A stretch of DNA of 34,893 bases from assembly GCA_018780145.1 (NCBI GenBank), contig JADMKA010000188.1, positions 1-34,893 on the forward strand. Direction: 5' to 3'. The translations under genes and the position numbers were made by a program. The notes beneath the pieces are model-generated. The model worked only from the letters and a program-made list of their open reading frames with translations. It was not told the origin of the DNA and searched no databases. Below are positions 14,119 to 23,414 of the stretch, one piece after another. The stretch's first letter is position 1. Each line of letters starts with the position of its first letter. This DNA is from Vitreoscilla sp. (GTDB taxonomy: Bacteria; Pseudomonadota; Gammaproteobacteria; Burkholderiales; Burkholderiaceae_C).

Positions 14119-16995
14119 TCAACGCCCATCCCCATCACGCACCCACAGCAGCTCGCGGCGCGCCAGATCCAGGTCGACCGAGAACGGTGAGGTCACCACC
14201 GACACGCCGTCGAAACCGGCGATGCTGCGGGCCTGCAGCCAACGGTGGTGCTGGCCGCGCAGGAAGGACAGGTCGAAGAAGGTCGGGCCGTTGATGTCCT
14301 GCTTGAAGATCGTCAGCACCCGGGTGCCGGCGGGCGCCCACATCAGGTTGGTGAAGGCCGCTCCCGGCGGGCCGGCGATGCCGCGTGCGCTGGCGAACAG
14401 GCGCACCTGGTCGAGCAGGCTCAGGCTTTCGGCGGCAACGATCTCGAAGCCCAGCGACTCGGCCAGGTCGATCACTGTTTCGGCCTCGACCATCGGGCGG
14501 CGGGTCTCGCCGCGCCGGGCAAGGTAGATCAGGCGCTCGCCCGGCGTGGTGGCCGAGGGGTCCAGGCCGGCGGCCTGCATCAGGCGGCGGCGCAGGCCCT
14601 CCACACCGGTCGGGCTGGCGAACTCGGCCGGCGAGGCCACCCAGGCGTTGCCGAGCTTCAGGTCCTCGAAGGCCGTGTACCAGTGCACCCGGTCTTCGGC
14701 GAGGCCGATGTCGCGCAAGGAGCTGAGCATCCAGCCGGTCAGTTCGCGCGGCAGCAGCAGCCGCCGTTCGGCCAGGTGGCCGGCGGTGCGCAGGGCCTCG
14801 ATGCGGGCCAGCGTCAGCACCATCCAGTGGTAGTAGTTGCGGTGGAAGGGCGCGTCCATGTTGGCCAGCACCACCAGCGGCTCGTCCACCTGGCGCCAGG
14901 TGGTGGGTTGGCGCAGCACCGCGCCGGCTGCTCCCCGGTTCAACACATTCGGGTGCGGGTAGGGGAACTCACCCATCTGCAGGTGCCAGGGGTGGGGCCG
15001 CAGGATGCCAGCGTGTTCGCCAATCAGCAGGTGCACATTGCGCACGCGCAGGTTCGGCACCGGCACCAGGCTCAGCTCGGTGGCGACGGCCGCGTGGGCT
15101 TCGCTGCGCAGGTGGCCATGGACGTCGACCACCTCGAACCGCCCGGGGCAGGGCGGGTCCTGGATCACGGCTCGTGGGCTCACGCCCTCGCGGGCCAGCC
15201 AGCCGGCCCAGTCTCGCATCGGCCACGCCTCGCAGGCAGGTTCGGCTGGGCGCTCGGCGCGCACGCGGTCGATGTCGCCCGCGGCCAGCAAGGCCTGTTC
15301 GCGCAGCGGCGCCAGCGCGCCGGCAGCGAGTGTGCCGAGGCGCTCGCTGACCTCGGTCAGGTCGGCCAGAGCCGCCTGGGGCTGTTTCATCGCCAGGTGG
15401 GCGTCGGTCTGCTGGCGGACCAAGTCCAGCCACACGGCCAGGCTGGCTGCGGCCGGTGCGCCACGCAGCAGCCGTTCGCGCCGGCCGAGGTGGCGCACCA
15501 GCGCCACCAGGTGGGCCAGCACGCCGAAACTCTGTGCGCGGCAGCGGTGGCCGTCCAGCGTGCCGAAGGCCGGGCCGACTTCGAACGGGAACACGCCGTG
15601 CCAGTGCGCCAGGTCCAGCGCACCGGCGTTGGCCATCTCCCACAGCTGGCTGGCCGTGGCGGCGGCGTCGCCGAGGGTCAGCGCGTCGATGCCGGGCAGG
15701 GCCGATTCGAAGGCAGCCAGGGCCGATTCGCAGCGGCGCGCCAACTCGTCGGTGCCCACTGGGCTGTCGTGGCGCGGGGTGACCGCCAGCACGGCGCCCA
15801 GCGGCGCCAGGGCCTCCTCGAGCGGGCCGGCGGCCTCGGTGTCGATGCGTTGCGGCCCGGCCTCGGCCAGCACGCCACGGCCGGCTTCCGGTGTGGTGCT
15901 GCGCACTGCCAGGTGGGCCAGCCGCATCTGCGACTGCGCGTCGAGGGCGTCGAGGCCCGCCAGACGTTCATAACACGTTGTGGCCAGGGCCAGGTCGCCG
16001 TCATGGAAGGCGTACTCGGCGAGCAGTTGCCAGGCGGCGGCGGTGTCAGGCAGCGCGGGGTCCAATGCCAGCAAGGGCTCGGCGAGAGCCTGCACGGTGG
16101 CACCGTCGGCCCGGGCGAGCCGGGCCCGCTCCACCTGAACGCCGGGCTGGCCTGGGAATGCCACGGCGGCGCGCTCGATCTGGCGGCGGGTCGTGGCACC
16201 CGGTCGATACAGGGCCAGCGCCTCGAGCGCACTGGCCAGGGTGGGGCCGTGGTCGGCGCTCGGTGGTTCCTCGGCCAGGATGAACTCGGCCAACTGCGCC
16301 AGCACTGGCAGCGACAGGCAGCGCACCGCGGCCGCGCCCAACGGGGCCAGCCAGCCGGTGGCGTTCAGCTGGCCTGCGTGCGCAGCGAGGCGGCTGAGCC
16401 AGTGATCGACCCGGCGCAGCTCGGCCAGATCCTCGGACCATCGCGCCACCATCGCCAGGCTGCCGGCGATGTCGGCCGTCCACGGGGCGTCGGGCGTCCA
16501 TCGGGTGCCGAGGCGGTCGATCAGGTCCAGGCTGCCGGCCACGGCGTCGGGGCCACGCAGGCGGCGCAGGTGGCGCAGCAGCGCCAGGGCCAGCTCCTCG
16601 TGCACGGGATGGGCCAGGTGGTCGCCCCAGGCGGCCACGGCCTGGCGCAGGCTCGCCGCCCGCCCCAGAGCGGTTTGGGCCCGGACCCAGGCCGGCGCGA
16701 GGCCGGCGCCGATCGGGTCGACGCCGTCGGGCAGCGCACGCCACCAGCCTTCGATGGCCTCGGACAAGGCCAGCCACTGCCAGGCCGGCACCTCGGGGTG
16801 GCCCTTGACCCAGTGGTTCAGCAACAGCTGCGCCAGCGCCCGGCGGGTGGTGAGATCCGGCGCCGGCTGGGCCAGGCGCTTCTGCAGCAGCCGGTCGGCG
16901 GGCCAGGCCACGCCCTCGGTGGCGCAGCGCTCGGCCAGGGTCTTCAGCCACCCCGGTTGGTGCGAGGCGTCAGACAGTGGCAGCAGCGCCGTCAC
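14119..16995 (-). CDS. GT61-type glycosyltransferase with long helical N-terminal region (paralogue 2)
   Basis: About 958 residues. The last 340 or so resemble glycosyltransferase family 61 (DUF563): NMDAPFHRNYYHWMVLTLARIEALR (HRNYYHW at 718-724), LLLPRELTGWM, RLIYLARRGETRRPMVEAE and, from about residue 875, GPPGAAFTNLMWAPAGTRVLTIF. The first 550 or so are Ala/Leu-rich helical repeats of TPR-like character (LLAEYAFHDGDLALATTCYERLAGLDALDAQSQMRLAHLAVRS). The start is GTG 16995, overlapping the preceding gene's stop by 4 bases (GTGA), so translation is coupled. Sequence similarity to that neighbour extends over the whole length, as in a tandem duplication. The longer upstream open frame is antisense-like noise inside the neighbour. 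Donor and acceptor are unknown. Confidence 0.85.
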   Translation of the reverse strand: MTALLPLSDASHQPGWLKTLAERCATEGVAWPADRLLQKRLAQPAPDLTTRRALAQLLLNHWVKGHPEVPAWQWLALSEAIEGWWRALPDGVDPIGAGLAPAWVRAQTALGRAASLRQAVAAWGDHLAHPVHEELALALLRHLRRLRGPDAVAGSLDLIDRLGTRWTPDAPWTADIAGSLAMVARWSEDLAELRRVDHWLSRLAAHAGQLNATGWLAPLGAAAVRCLSLPVLAQLAEFILAEEPPSADHGPTLASALEALALYRPGATTRRQIERAAVAFPGQPGVQVERARLARADGATVQALAEPLLALDPALPDTAAAWQLLAEYAFHDGDLALATTCYERLAGLDALDAQSQMRLAHLAVRSTTPEAGRGVLAEAGPQRIDTEAAGPLEEALAPLGAVLAVTPRHDSPVGTDELARRCESALAAFESALPGIDALTLGDAAATASQLWEMANAGALDLAHWHGVFPFEVGPAFGTLDGHRCRAQSFGVLAHLVALVRHLGRRERLLRGAPAAASLAVWLDLVRQQTDAHLAMKQPQAALADLTEVSERLGTLAAGALAPLREQALLAAGDIDRVRAERPAEPACEAWPMRDWAGWLAREGVSPRAVIQDPPCPGRFEVVDVHGHLRSEAHAAVATELSLVPVPNLRVRNVHLLIGEHAGILRPHPWHLQMGEFPYPHPNVLNRGAAGAVLRQPTTWRQVDEPLVVLANMDAPFHRNYYHWMVLTLARIEALRTAGHLAERRLLLPRELTGWMLSSLRDIGLAEDRVHWYTAFEDLKLGNAWVASPAEFASPTGVEGLRRRLMQAAGLDPSATTPGERLIYLARRGETRRPMVEAETVIDLAESLGFEIVAAESLSLLDQVRLFASARGIAGPPGAAFTNLMWAPAGTRVLTIFKQDINGPTFFDLSFLRGQHHRWLQARSIAGFDGVSVVTSPFSVDLDLARRELLWVRDGDGR

Positions 16996-19856
16996 GCCCC
17001 GGCCACCCAGCGCAGCTCGCGTTCGGCCAGCGCCAGGTCGACGCTGAAGGGCGCGTTGACGACCGACATCAGGCCGTAGCCAGGCAGGTTGCGGCCCAGC
17101 AGCCAGCGGTGCTGCTGGCCGCGGATGATGGAGATGTCGACGAAGGTCGGCAGATGAACCTCTTCCTTGAAGATCGACAGCACCCGCGTGCCGGCACCGG
17201 CCCATGCCAGGTTGGTGTAGGCCGCACCCGGCGGGCCGGCGACGCCGCGCGCCTCGGCGAACAGGCGCACCTGGTCGAGCAGGCTCAGGGTTTCCGGGGA
17301 CACCACCTCGAAGCCCAGCGACTCGGCGATGCCCTGGATCTGGGCCTCCTCGACCAGCGGCCGGCGGCCCTCGCCGCGGCGCGAGATGTAGAGCAAGCGG
17401 TGTGCCGCCGGCGGGGCTTCCGGGTCCAGCCCCGCGCGCTGCCACAGCGTGCGGCGCAGGCCTTCGACCAGCGCCGGGCTGGCGAACTCGATGGGCGACA
17501 CCAGCAGCGCGTCGCTCAGGTGCAGTTCCTCGTCCTGGCTGTATTCCAGGCACTGCGCCGGGCTCACCCCGATGTCGGCCAGCGACGAGCGCATCCAGCC
17601 CGACAGCTCGCTCGGCAGCAACAGCTGGCGGCCGCCGTCGAGCAGGCCGCGCAGGCGCAGCCGCTCGATGCGCGCCAGGATCAGCAGCATCCAGTGGTAG
17701 TAGTTGCGGTGGTAGGTGGCGTCGAGGTTGCCCAGTACCAGCACCGGCACGTCGATCCGCTGCGGGCGCGGCGAGCAGCGCAACACCGCGCCCTGCGCGC
17801 CGCGCAGCCGCACGCGGGGGTGCTCGTAGGGATACTCGCCCATCGACAGGTGCCAGGGCTCGGGCAGCAGGATGCCGCCACGCGCGCCCAGCACCAGGTG
17901 CGAGTGCCTCACCTGCAGCGAGGCGCAATGCACCAGCGACAGGGCGGTCGGTGCCAGCCGGTGGGGGTGGCTGCGCAACTCGCCATCCGGGCCAACCGTC
18001 TCGAAACGGCCCTCGACCGGCGTGTCGATCACCAGGCCCAGGGCGGTCAGCTCCTCGGCAGCCAGCCAGGCGTACCAGCGCTGCATCGGCAGGACCTCGT
18101 GCGGCGCTTCGGTGGCCACGGCCTCGGCAGCGGCCCAGCCGCGCACCGCACGCAGCTCGCCGAGTGCCAGGCGGGCCCGCGCCTCCAGCGCACGCAGCGG
18201 CTCGCGCCCCATCAGGCCCAGCCGGCCTTGCAAGGCATGCAGTTCGGCCAGGCCGGCGCGCCCTTCGCCCAACGCGAAGCGGGCCTCCCAGCGCAGCTCG
18301 GCCAGATCCAGCGCCTGGCGCAGGCTGGCCTGGGCCGGCGCGTTGCGCAGGGCGTCCGGCCGCTCCAGCGCATGGCCGCACAGCGCCGCGACATGCGCCT
18401 GCACCGCCTGACCGAGCGCGCGGCAGCGCTCGGCGTCCACCCGTCCATAGGCCGGGCCGAGCGGGAACGGGAAGGCCTGCAGCCACTGCGTGTGGCTGGC
18501 GAAGGCACCGGCGTCGAGTTGGGCCAGCTCGCGGGCCACCTGAAGGCAGACCTGCATCGTCGTGGCCGGCATCCGCGACAGGCTGTCGCGCAAGCCCGCG
18601 GCGGCCGCACGGCCGCGCTCGACCAATGTGGCCGGGTCCAGCGCGGCGCCGTGCGCCGGCATCTCGGACCACAGCGCCGCCAAGGGGGCCAGCGGCTCGG
18701 CCAAGGGGCCCAACAGTTCGGCGGCCAAGGGCGCCTCGGGGGCCGGCGCGGCGTCGGCCGTGGGCGCGTCGCGGACGGTCAGGTGGCCCATGCGCAGGCG
18801 GTCGGCCGGCGTCAGCGCGTCGAGGGACGCGAGTTGGGTGTACAGCGCCAGTGCGCGGGCCTCGTCGCCACCATGGAACAGGGTGCCGGCCCACCAGCTC
18901 AAGGCGCCGGTGTAGCCCGGGCCCTGCGGGTCCATCGGCTCCATCAGTGCGGTGATCTCGCCCAGCTCGGCGCCTTGCGCGTGCGCGATGCGGGCACGCC
19001 CGAGGGCGATGGCCGGGTGCCTGGGCGCGACCGTGGCCGCCTGTTCGAGCAGGGCCCGGGTGCGGGTGTCCGGGGCGAACTGCGCGAGCAGGGTCAGCAG
19101 CTGGATCATCACCGGCTGGGTTTCCGCGGGCAGGCTGTCGGCGGCCAGCACGCTGCGCACCACGCGCTGCATGGCGGTCACATCCAGGCAGCGCTGGGCC
19201 AGCTTGCCGAGTTCCCGCCAGGTCGCGGGGTCGCCGCCGCGGGTCTCGGCATCGGTCAGCAGCGGGTCCAGCCAGTCGGCGGCCACGCGCAAGCCAGCAA
19301 ACGAATCGGCCTCGCGTGCGAGCGCGAGGGCGGAGGTCAGCAACTGGCCGGCCCAGGCGCGCCCGGGCTGCCAGGCCGGGCGCAGCAAACGCAGCAACTC
19401 GGTGCTGGCCGGGACCAGCTCCAACTGGCGCAGCTGGCGCATCAGGGCGCCCAGCGGGGGGGCGGCGTCGGGGTCGTCCGCGCAAGCCGCAAGATCGGGC
19501 ACCAGCGCGGCAAGCTCACTGTGCCGGTGCCGGGCCGCAAGGGCCCGGATCAGCGCCGGCAGCAGCCCGCTGGCCAGCCGCTCGGCGGGTGACTTGCCGT
19601 TCCAGGCCACGGCCACGGCATCGATGAAGGTGTCCAGGGCATCGTCGCCTGGGTGCTCACGCCCCTTGAGCCATTCGGCATGCAGCACATGGGCCAGCCG
19701 CGACCACGCGGCAGCGGGCGCGTCGGCCCGCTGCAGCTTGGCCTTGAGGGCGGGGCCGCCGGGCCAGGGGCGCGACAGCGCGAGGGCCAGCGACTGCACG
19801 CGCAGCACCAGTTGGGCCGGCGTGATGGGCGGGGGTGGGGACTCGGTGTTCGTCAC
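16992..19856 (-). CDS. GT61-type glycosyltransferase with long helical N-terminal region (paralogue 1)
   Basis: About 954 residues with the same plan as its downstream neighbour. A helical, TPR-like N-terminus (WAGTLFHGGDEARALALYTQLASLDALTPADRLRMGHLTVRD) is followed by a GT61/DUF563 domain with LGNLDATYHRNYYHWMLLILARIERLR (HRNYYHW at 716-722), LLLPSELSGWM, RLLYISRRGEGRRPLVEEA and GPPGAAYTNLAWAGAGTRVLSIF from about residue 874. GTG 19856 (VTNTESPPPP) was chosen because further extension would overlap the DUF1501 gene. No good ribosome binding site is visible, so the start is uncertain. It follows the DUF1501 gene by 50 bases on the same strand. No membrane segment or signal peptide is seen, so it is probably cytoplasmic. 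Confidence 0.85.
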   Translation of the reverse strand: MTNTESPPPPITPAQLVLRVQSLALALSRPWPGGPALKAKLQRADAPAAAWSRLAHVLHAEWLKGREHPGDDALDTFIDAVAVAWNGKSPAERLASGLLPALIRALAARHRHSELAALVPDLAACADDPDAAPPLGALMRQLRQLELVPASTELLRLLRPAWQPGRAWAGQLLTSALALAREADSFAGLRVAADWLDPLLTDAETRGGDPATWRELGKLAQRCLDVTAMQRVVRSVLAADSLPAETQPVMIQLLTLLAQFAPDTRTRALLEQAATVAPRHPAIALGRARIAHAQGAELGEITALMEPMDPQGPGYTGALSWWAGTLFHGGDEARALALYTQLASLDALTPADRLRMGHLTVRDAPTADAAPAPEAPLAAELLGPLAEPLAPLAALWSEMPAHGAALDPATLVERGRAAAAGLRDSLSRMPATTMQVCLQVARELAQLDAGAFASHTQWLQAFPFPLGPAYGRVDAERCRALGQAVQAHVAALCGHALERPDALRNAPAQASLRQALDLAELRWEARFALGEGRAGLAELHALQGRLGLMGREPLRALEARARLALGELRAVRGWAAAEAVATEAPHEVLPMQRWYAWLAAEELTALGLVIDTPVEGRFETVGPDGELRSHPHRLAPTALSLVHCASLQVRHSHLVLGARGGILLPEPWHLSMGEYPYEHPRVRLRGAQGAVLRCSPRPQRIDVPVLVLGNLDATYHRNYYHWMLLILARIERLRLRGLLDGGRQLLLPSELSGWMRSSLADIGVSPAQCLEYSQDEELHLSDALLVSPIEFASPALVEGLRRTLWQRAGLDPEAPPAAHRLLYISRRGEGRRPLVEEAQIQGIAESLGFEVVSPETLSLLDQVRLFAEARGVAGPPGAAYTNLAWAGAGTRVLSIFKEEVHLPTFVDISIIRGQQHRWLLGRNLPGYGLMSVVNAPFSVDLALAERELRWVAGA

Positions 19857-19906
19857 CCCGGAAGTACACCACAAGCCCGTGGCGAGTTCGGTCGCGGAGC
19901 GGCCGT

Positions 19907-21448
19907 CTACGCCATGAAACCGAGGTTGCGCTGGCTCGGGTTCCACGCTGCGAGGCCAGGCAGCACATCCATCAGCTCGGTGTCGGACAGGCCGAACCAC
20001 TTGCCCAGGGTGGCGGCATAGCTTTCGACGCCGATCGACGGCAACAGCGCGCCGCCGGCGAGTTGGTCGTCGCTGTTGAAGCCGCCCTTGCCGTCTGCGG
20101 AGCCGTACACCGGCAACCGACCGTACACGTCACCACCACGCACCGCGCCACCCATCACGAGCTGGTGGCCGCCCCAGCCATGGTCGGAGCCGTCGCCGTT
20201 GCCGGCCAGGCTGCGGCCGAAGTCGCTGGCGGTGAAGGTGGTGATGCGGTCGCTCACCGCCATCTGGGTGGTGACGCTGTCGAAATAGGCCAGCGCGTGC
20301 GACACCTGAGCCAGCAGGCGGGTGTGGCGCGAGGCCTGTGTGTCGTGCGTGTCGAAGCCGCTGACGCCGACGAAGAAGATCTGGCGCGACATGCCCAGCG
20401 CGCCGCGGGCGGCCACCATGCGGGCCACGGCCTGCAGCTGCTGCGCCACCGGGTTGGCCATCATCAGGCCGGTCTCGGGATCGAAGTACTGCAGCAGCGG
20501 GTCGGGCTGGTTGAGCCCCAGTCCACCGGTGCCCCAGGGGCCGTCGCCTGCGCCCGGCATGGCCGTGGCCAACAGGGCCTCGGCATCGGCCGAACGCCCC
20601 ACCGTGGCGGCGTGTTCGCGTTCGAGCACGTTGTTGTTGCGGGTGCCTCGCATCAGCGCCAGCATCTTCTGCTGGGCCACCGCGGAACCGAACAGCGTGC
20701 CCTCGGGGCCGCCGATGTGGATCGCGCCGGTGGGTGCCAGCTGGTACATGCGGGCACCCTGGCCGCTGGGCCACACCGCGTTGCCGCTCAGGGCCACGCT
20801 GGTGAACATCGAGCGTGTGTTGGCCGACAGCACCAGATCGGCCATGCGGCCGCCCCAGCCTCGGGTGCCGCCCTCGGCGGTGAAGGATTGCCAGACCGAC
20901 TGCTGGTCGTTGTGCGAGAACAGCTTGGGCGGCTTGGGCGCGGTGCCGGCCAGGTAGGCGGCCTTGGTGGTCGGGCCGATCAGCGGGCCGACGTTGCTGA
21001 TGAACGCCAACCGGCCACCCGTGAACAGCTCGCGTGCGCCGGCCATGGCCGGGTGAATGGCCATGGTCCGGCCTTGCGAGGTCTGGGGCGTGATGGGCAG
21101 CACGCCGCCCAGTCGGGCGTGCAGCGGGGAGCGGAGGTTGCCGGAGGGCGGGGTGCCGACGCTGGCCAGCGCGATGCTGTCGGGCATCGCGGCGTTGCGG
21201 GCGGTGCCGTAGGCGGACCAGGACGCGCTGTCGGTCGCCAGCAAGGTGTTGTAGGCGTCGTTGCCGCCCACCAGGAACAGGCAGACCAGTGCCTTGTAGC
21301 CGGAGGTGCTGGCCGCGGCCGCGGGGCCCATCGCGGCCAGGCTGAGGCCCAGGCCGCCGAGCCCGGCCAGGGCCGGTTGGGTCAGGCCAAGCGCGGCGCC
21401 GCGGCGCAGCAGTTCACGGCGGGTGGGGTTCGAAAGCGGGCGGGTCAT
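19907..21448 (-). CDS. DUF1501 family Tat-exported protein
   Basis: 513 residues. The N-terminus MTRPLSNPTRRELLRRGAALGLTQPALAGLGGLGLSLAAMGPAAAA has a twin-arginine motif (TRRELL) and a hydrophobic stretch ending in AAAA, as in Tat signal peptides. The mature part fits DUF1501 (sulfatase/alkaline-phosphatase-like fold): ALVCLFLVGGNDAYNTLL, GVSGFDTHDTQ, TFTASDFGRSLAGNGDGSDHGWGGHQLVMGGAVRGGDVYGRLP. ATG 21448 has GAGG seven bases upstream; an ATG further upstream at 21490 would overlap the DUF1800 gene. DUF1501 genes usually pair with DUF1800, as here with a 28-base gap. The biochemical role is not established. Confidence 0.9.
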   Translation of the reverse strand: MTRPLSNPTRRELLRRGAALGLTQPALAGLGGLGLSLAAMGPAAAASTSGYKALVCLFLVGGNDAYNTLLATDSASWSAYGTARNAAMPDSIALASVGTPPSGNLRSPLHARLGGVLPITPQTSQGRTMAIHPAMAGARELFTGGRLAFISNVGPLIGPTTKAAYLAGTAPKPPKLFSHNDQQSVWQSFTAEGGTRGWGGRMADLVLSANTRSMFTSVALSGNAVWPSGQGARMYQLAPTGAIHIGGPEGTLFGSAVAQQKMLALMRGTRNNNVLEREHAATVGRSADAEALLATAMPGAGDGPWGTGGLGLNQPDPLLQYFDPETGLMMANPVAQQLQAVARMVAARGALGMSRQIFFVGVSGFDTHDTQASRHTRLLAQVSHALAYFDSVTTQMAVSDRITTFTASDFGRSLAGNGDGSDHGWGGHQLVMGGAVRGGDVYGRLPVYGSADGKGGFNSDDQLAGGALLPSIGVESYAATLGKWFGLSDTELMDVLPGLAAWNPSQRNLGFMA

Positions 21449-21476
21449 GGGTGAGCCTCGTCGATGCGCGTGGGCA

Positions 21477-23285
21477 TCACTTTTGGACAATGAATTCGGG
21501 CGTGACCAGGGTCACCGTCACGGCGGTCAGCGCACGGTTGATCTTGGCCTTGTCGATCAGGGCCTGGCCGCCACCGTTTTTCTTCAGCGGCGGGATCACC
21601 ACCGAGCTGACGGCGGCGAGCTGCTCGGCGCGCATCTCGGGCCCGACGAAGCCACCCAGCAGCTTGGAGTTGACCAGATCGACCAGGACCTCGGGCTGGT
21701 CGGCCAGCGCGATCTCGCCGCTCAGATCCACCTGCAGATCGGGCCTGGCGGCCTTGCCGTCGACACCCTTCTGGCCGACGCCGTTCATCACGACATAGCG
21801 CATGAAGTTGGCGTAGCCGGCCACGCTGGACTCGTCGGTGATCTGCATCTCCGGCAAGGTCAGGCCGAGGCTGGCGGCTTCGCCGCCGGCCGGCACGTAG
21901 CCAGGCCGGAAGAAGTTGAACACGCTGGGCGAACGCAGCGGGGTCTGAGCCAGTTGCAGGCCCGGATCGTCGGTCGACACCATGAGCACCTTGCCGCTGT
22001 CCGAGCGGGCATCGAAGGCGCGCAGGAAAGCCGTCAACCTCAGTACCGGTTCGCGGACCTTGCCGTAGGTGGGGCCGTTGGCGAACTTGGGCAGGCGGGC
22101 TTCGTTGTCCAGCAGGATGGCGCGGACCACGGCCTTGAGGTCGCCGCGCACACCGCTGCCGTTGTTGGCGAACACGCGGGCAACACGGGCCACATAGGCC
22201 GGGCTGGGCGCGCTGGTGACCAGGCGCTGGATCAGCTGGCGGCTGATGAAGGGGCCGACGTTGGGGTGCGCAAACAAGGTGTCCAGCGCGACCTTCAGGC
22301 TGGCTGCCGGGTCGGCCGTGGCCTGAACGGGAATGGTGACGCCGAGGAAACGCTTCTCGTTGGTGGCGTGGAATTGCGGGTAGCCCTGCATCGCCTTGGT
22401 CATGCGCTGCGGGTCGCGCCAGCCGTCCACGCCGTTGAAGCGCTCGTTGGAGGTGTCCGGGCCGCCCCAGGAGAAGCCGGTGAACACCTTGGACATGCCG
22501 ACGATGTCGGCCGCGCCATAGGACTCCAGCGGCTTGCCATTGGCATCCACACGGACGCTGCCGTCGGTGTTGAGCTGGTGCAGGCCGATCGTGAACAGCT
22601 GCATCACCTCGCGGGCGAAGTTCTGGTCGGGCACGCGGCCGATGACCAGATCCTCCTTGCGGTTCTTCAGGTGCGACAGGTACTGGCCCATGGCCGGGTG
22701 CATGGCCACCTCCTGCAGCAGTGTGCGGAAGTTGCCGAAAGCGTTCCTGGCCAGCATGTCGTTCCAGCCGGCCACGGACTGCGCGCGCTCGTTACCCAGA
22801 TCGGCCAACGAGACGACGAAGATCTGCGACAACGCGAAGACCATGCGTTGGCGCAACTGGTCGTCGGCCTGCAGGGCTTGCTGGTAGAAGGAAGAGATCA
22901 CGCTGGGCGCGCCGGCTGAATCGCCCGGGCGCCTGGCCTTGGCGGCAGCGTCGTCGGCATTCCAGCGAGCCAGGTGCACGGCACGGGCCGGTTTGGCCAG
23001 TTGGTCGTCGATCCAGGTGGCGGCACCCAGCCCGGTGACACGGTTGATCTCGGCCTCGGTGGGGCCGAAGCTGGCCTGGGTCAGCAGGCGGTAGGCATCC
23101 AGGCGGGTCGTGCCTTGCGGCCTGACCGCCTGGGCGGTGGCCGTGCGTTCGGTGTCGGCCGTGGTTTCGGTGGCGGCGGGGTCGCCGGCACCGCCGCAGG
23201 CCGCCAGCCAGATCGAGGCGGCGAGGGCGCTCAGGCGGCCGGCGCGCGTCGCCGGGCCTCGCGCCGTGGCGAGGAATTGATGCAT
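21477..23285 (-). CDS. DUF1800 family lipoprotein
   Basis: 602 residues. The N-terminal LSALAASIWLAACGGAGD is a lipoprotein signal with lipobox LAAC and lipidated C30. The body matches DUF1800: LLTQASFGPTEAEINRVTGLGAATWIDDQL, NFAREVMQLFTIGLHQLNTDGSV, PFISRQLIQRLVTSAPSPAYVARVARVF and SPSVFNFFRPGYVP. It is the first gene of the run that continues with DUF1501 and the two GT61 genes. Upstream of it, 23286-23414 contains a small odd palindrome CTTGA-A-TCAAG (23329-23339) but no convincing promoter. Its function is unknown; location in the cell envelope is supported by the lipobox. Confidence 0.92.
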   Translation of the reverse strand: MHQFLATARGPATRAGRLSALAASIWLAACGGAGDPAATETTADTERTATAQAVRPQGTTRLDAYRLLTQASFGPTEAEINRVTGLGAATWIDDQLAKPARAVHLARWNADDAAAKARRPGDSAGAPSVISSFYQQALQADDQLRQRMVFALSQIFVVSLADLGNERAQSVAGWNDMLARNAFGNFRTLLQEVAMHPAMGQYLSHLKNRKEDLVIGRVPDQNFAREVMQLFTIGLHQLNTDGSVRVDANGKPLESYGAADIVGMSKVFTGFSWGGPDTSNERFNGVDGWRDPQRMTKAMQGYPQFHATNEKRFLGVTIPVQATADPAASLKVALDTLFAHPNVGPFISRQLIQRLVTSAPSPAYVARVARVFANNGSGVRGDLKAVVRAILLDNEARLPKFANGPTYGKVREPVLRLTAFLRAFDARSDSGKVLMVSTDDPGLQLAQTPLRSPSVFNFFRPGYVPAGGEAASLGLTLPEMQITDESSVAGYANFMRYVVMNGVGQKGVDGKAARPDLQVDLSGEIALADQPEVLVDLVNSKLLGGFVGPEMRAEQLAAVSSVVIPPLKKNGGGQALIDKAKINRALTAVTVTLVTPEFIVQK

Positions 23286-23414
23286 TCGATCTCTCGATTC
23301 AGTAATGCCGAAGCGCAGAACGCGCCAGCTTGAATCAAGTATCGACGGACCGAATAGGCTGTTTAGCAGGCCCCGCCGTTGAAATTGTGACCGTCTGCGC
23401 CAGTCGTGAACCTG

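Noticed and set aside
14245-17079. Very long + strand open frame opposite the GT61 gene
   Set aside because: It is antisense to a gene with clear family motifs; its product is Gln/Gly/Ala/His/Arg-rich noise as expected from high-GC third-position bias. Similar long antisense frames at 16977-19592, 19835-21454 and 25424-27235 were rejected for the same reason.
16996-19485. Upstream extension of the second GT61 frame (would make a 1788-residue protein)
   Set aside because: It overlaps the first GT61 gene in another frame and reads as Arg/Ala/Gly/Pro-rich noise. The coupled GTG at 16995 is the sensible start.
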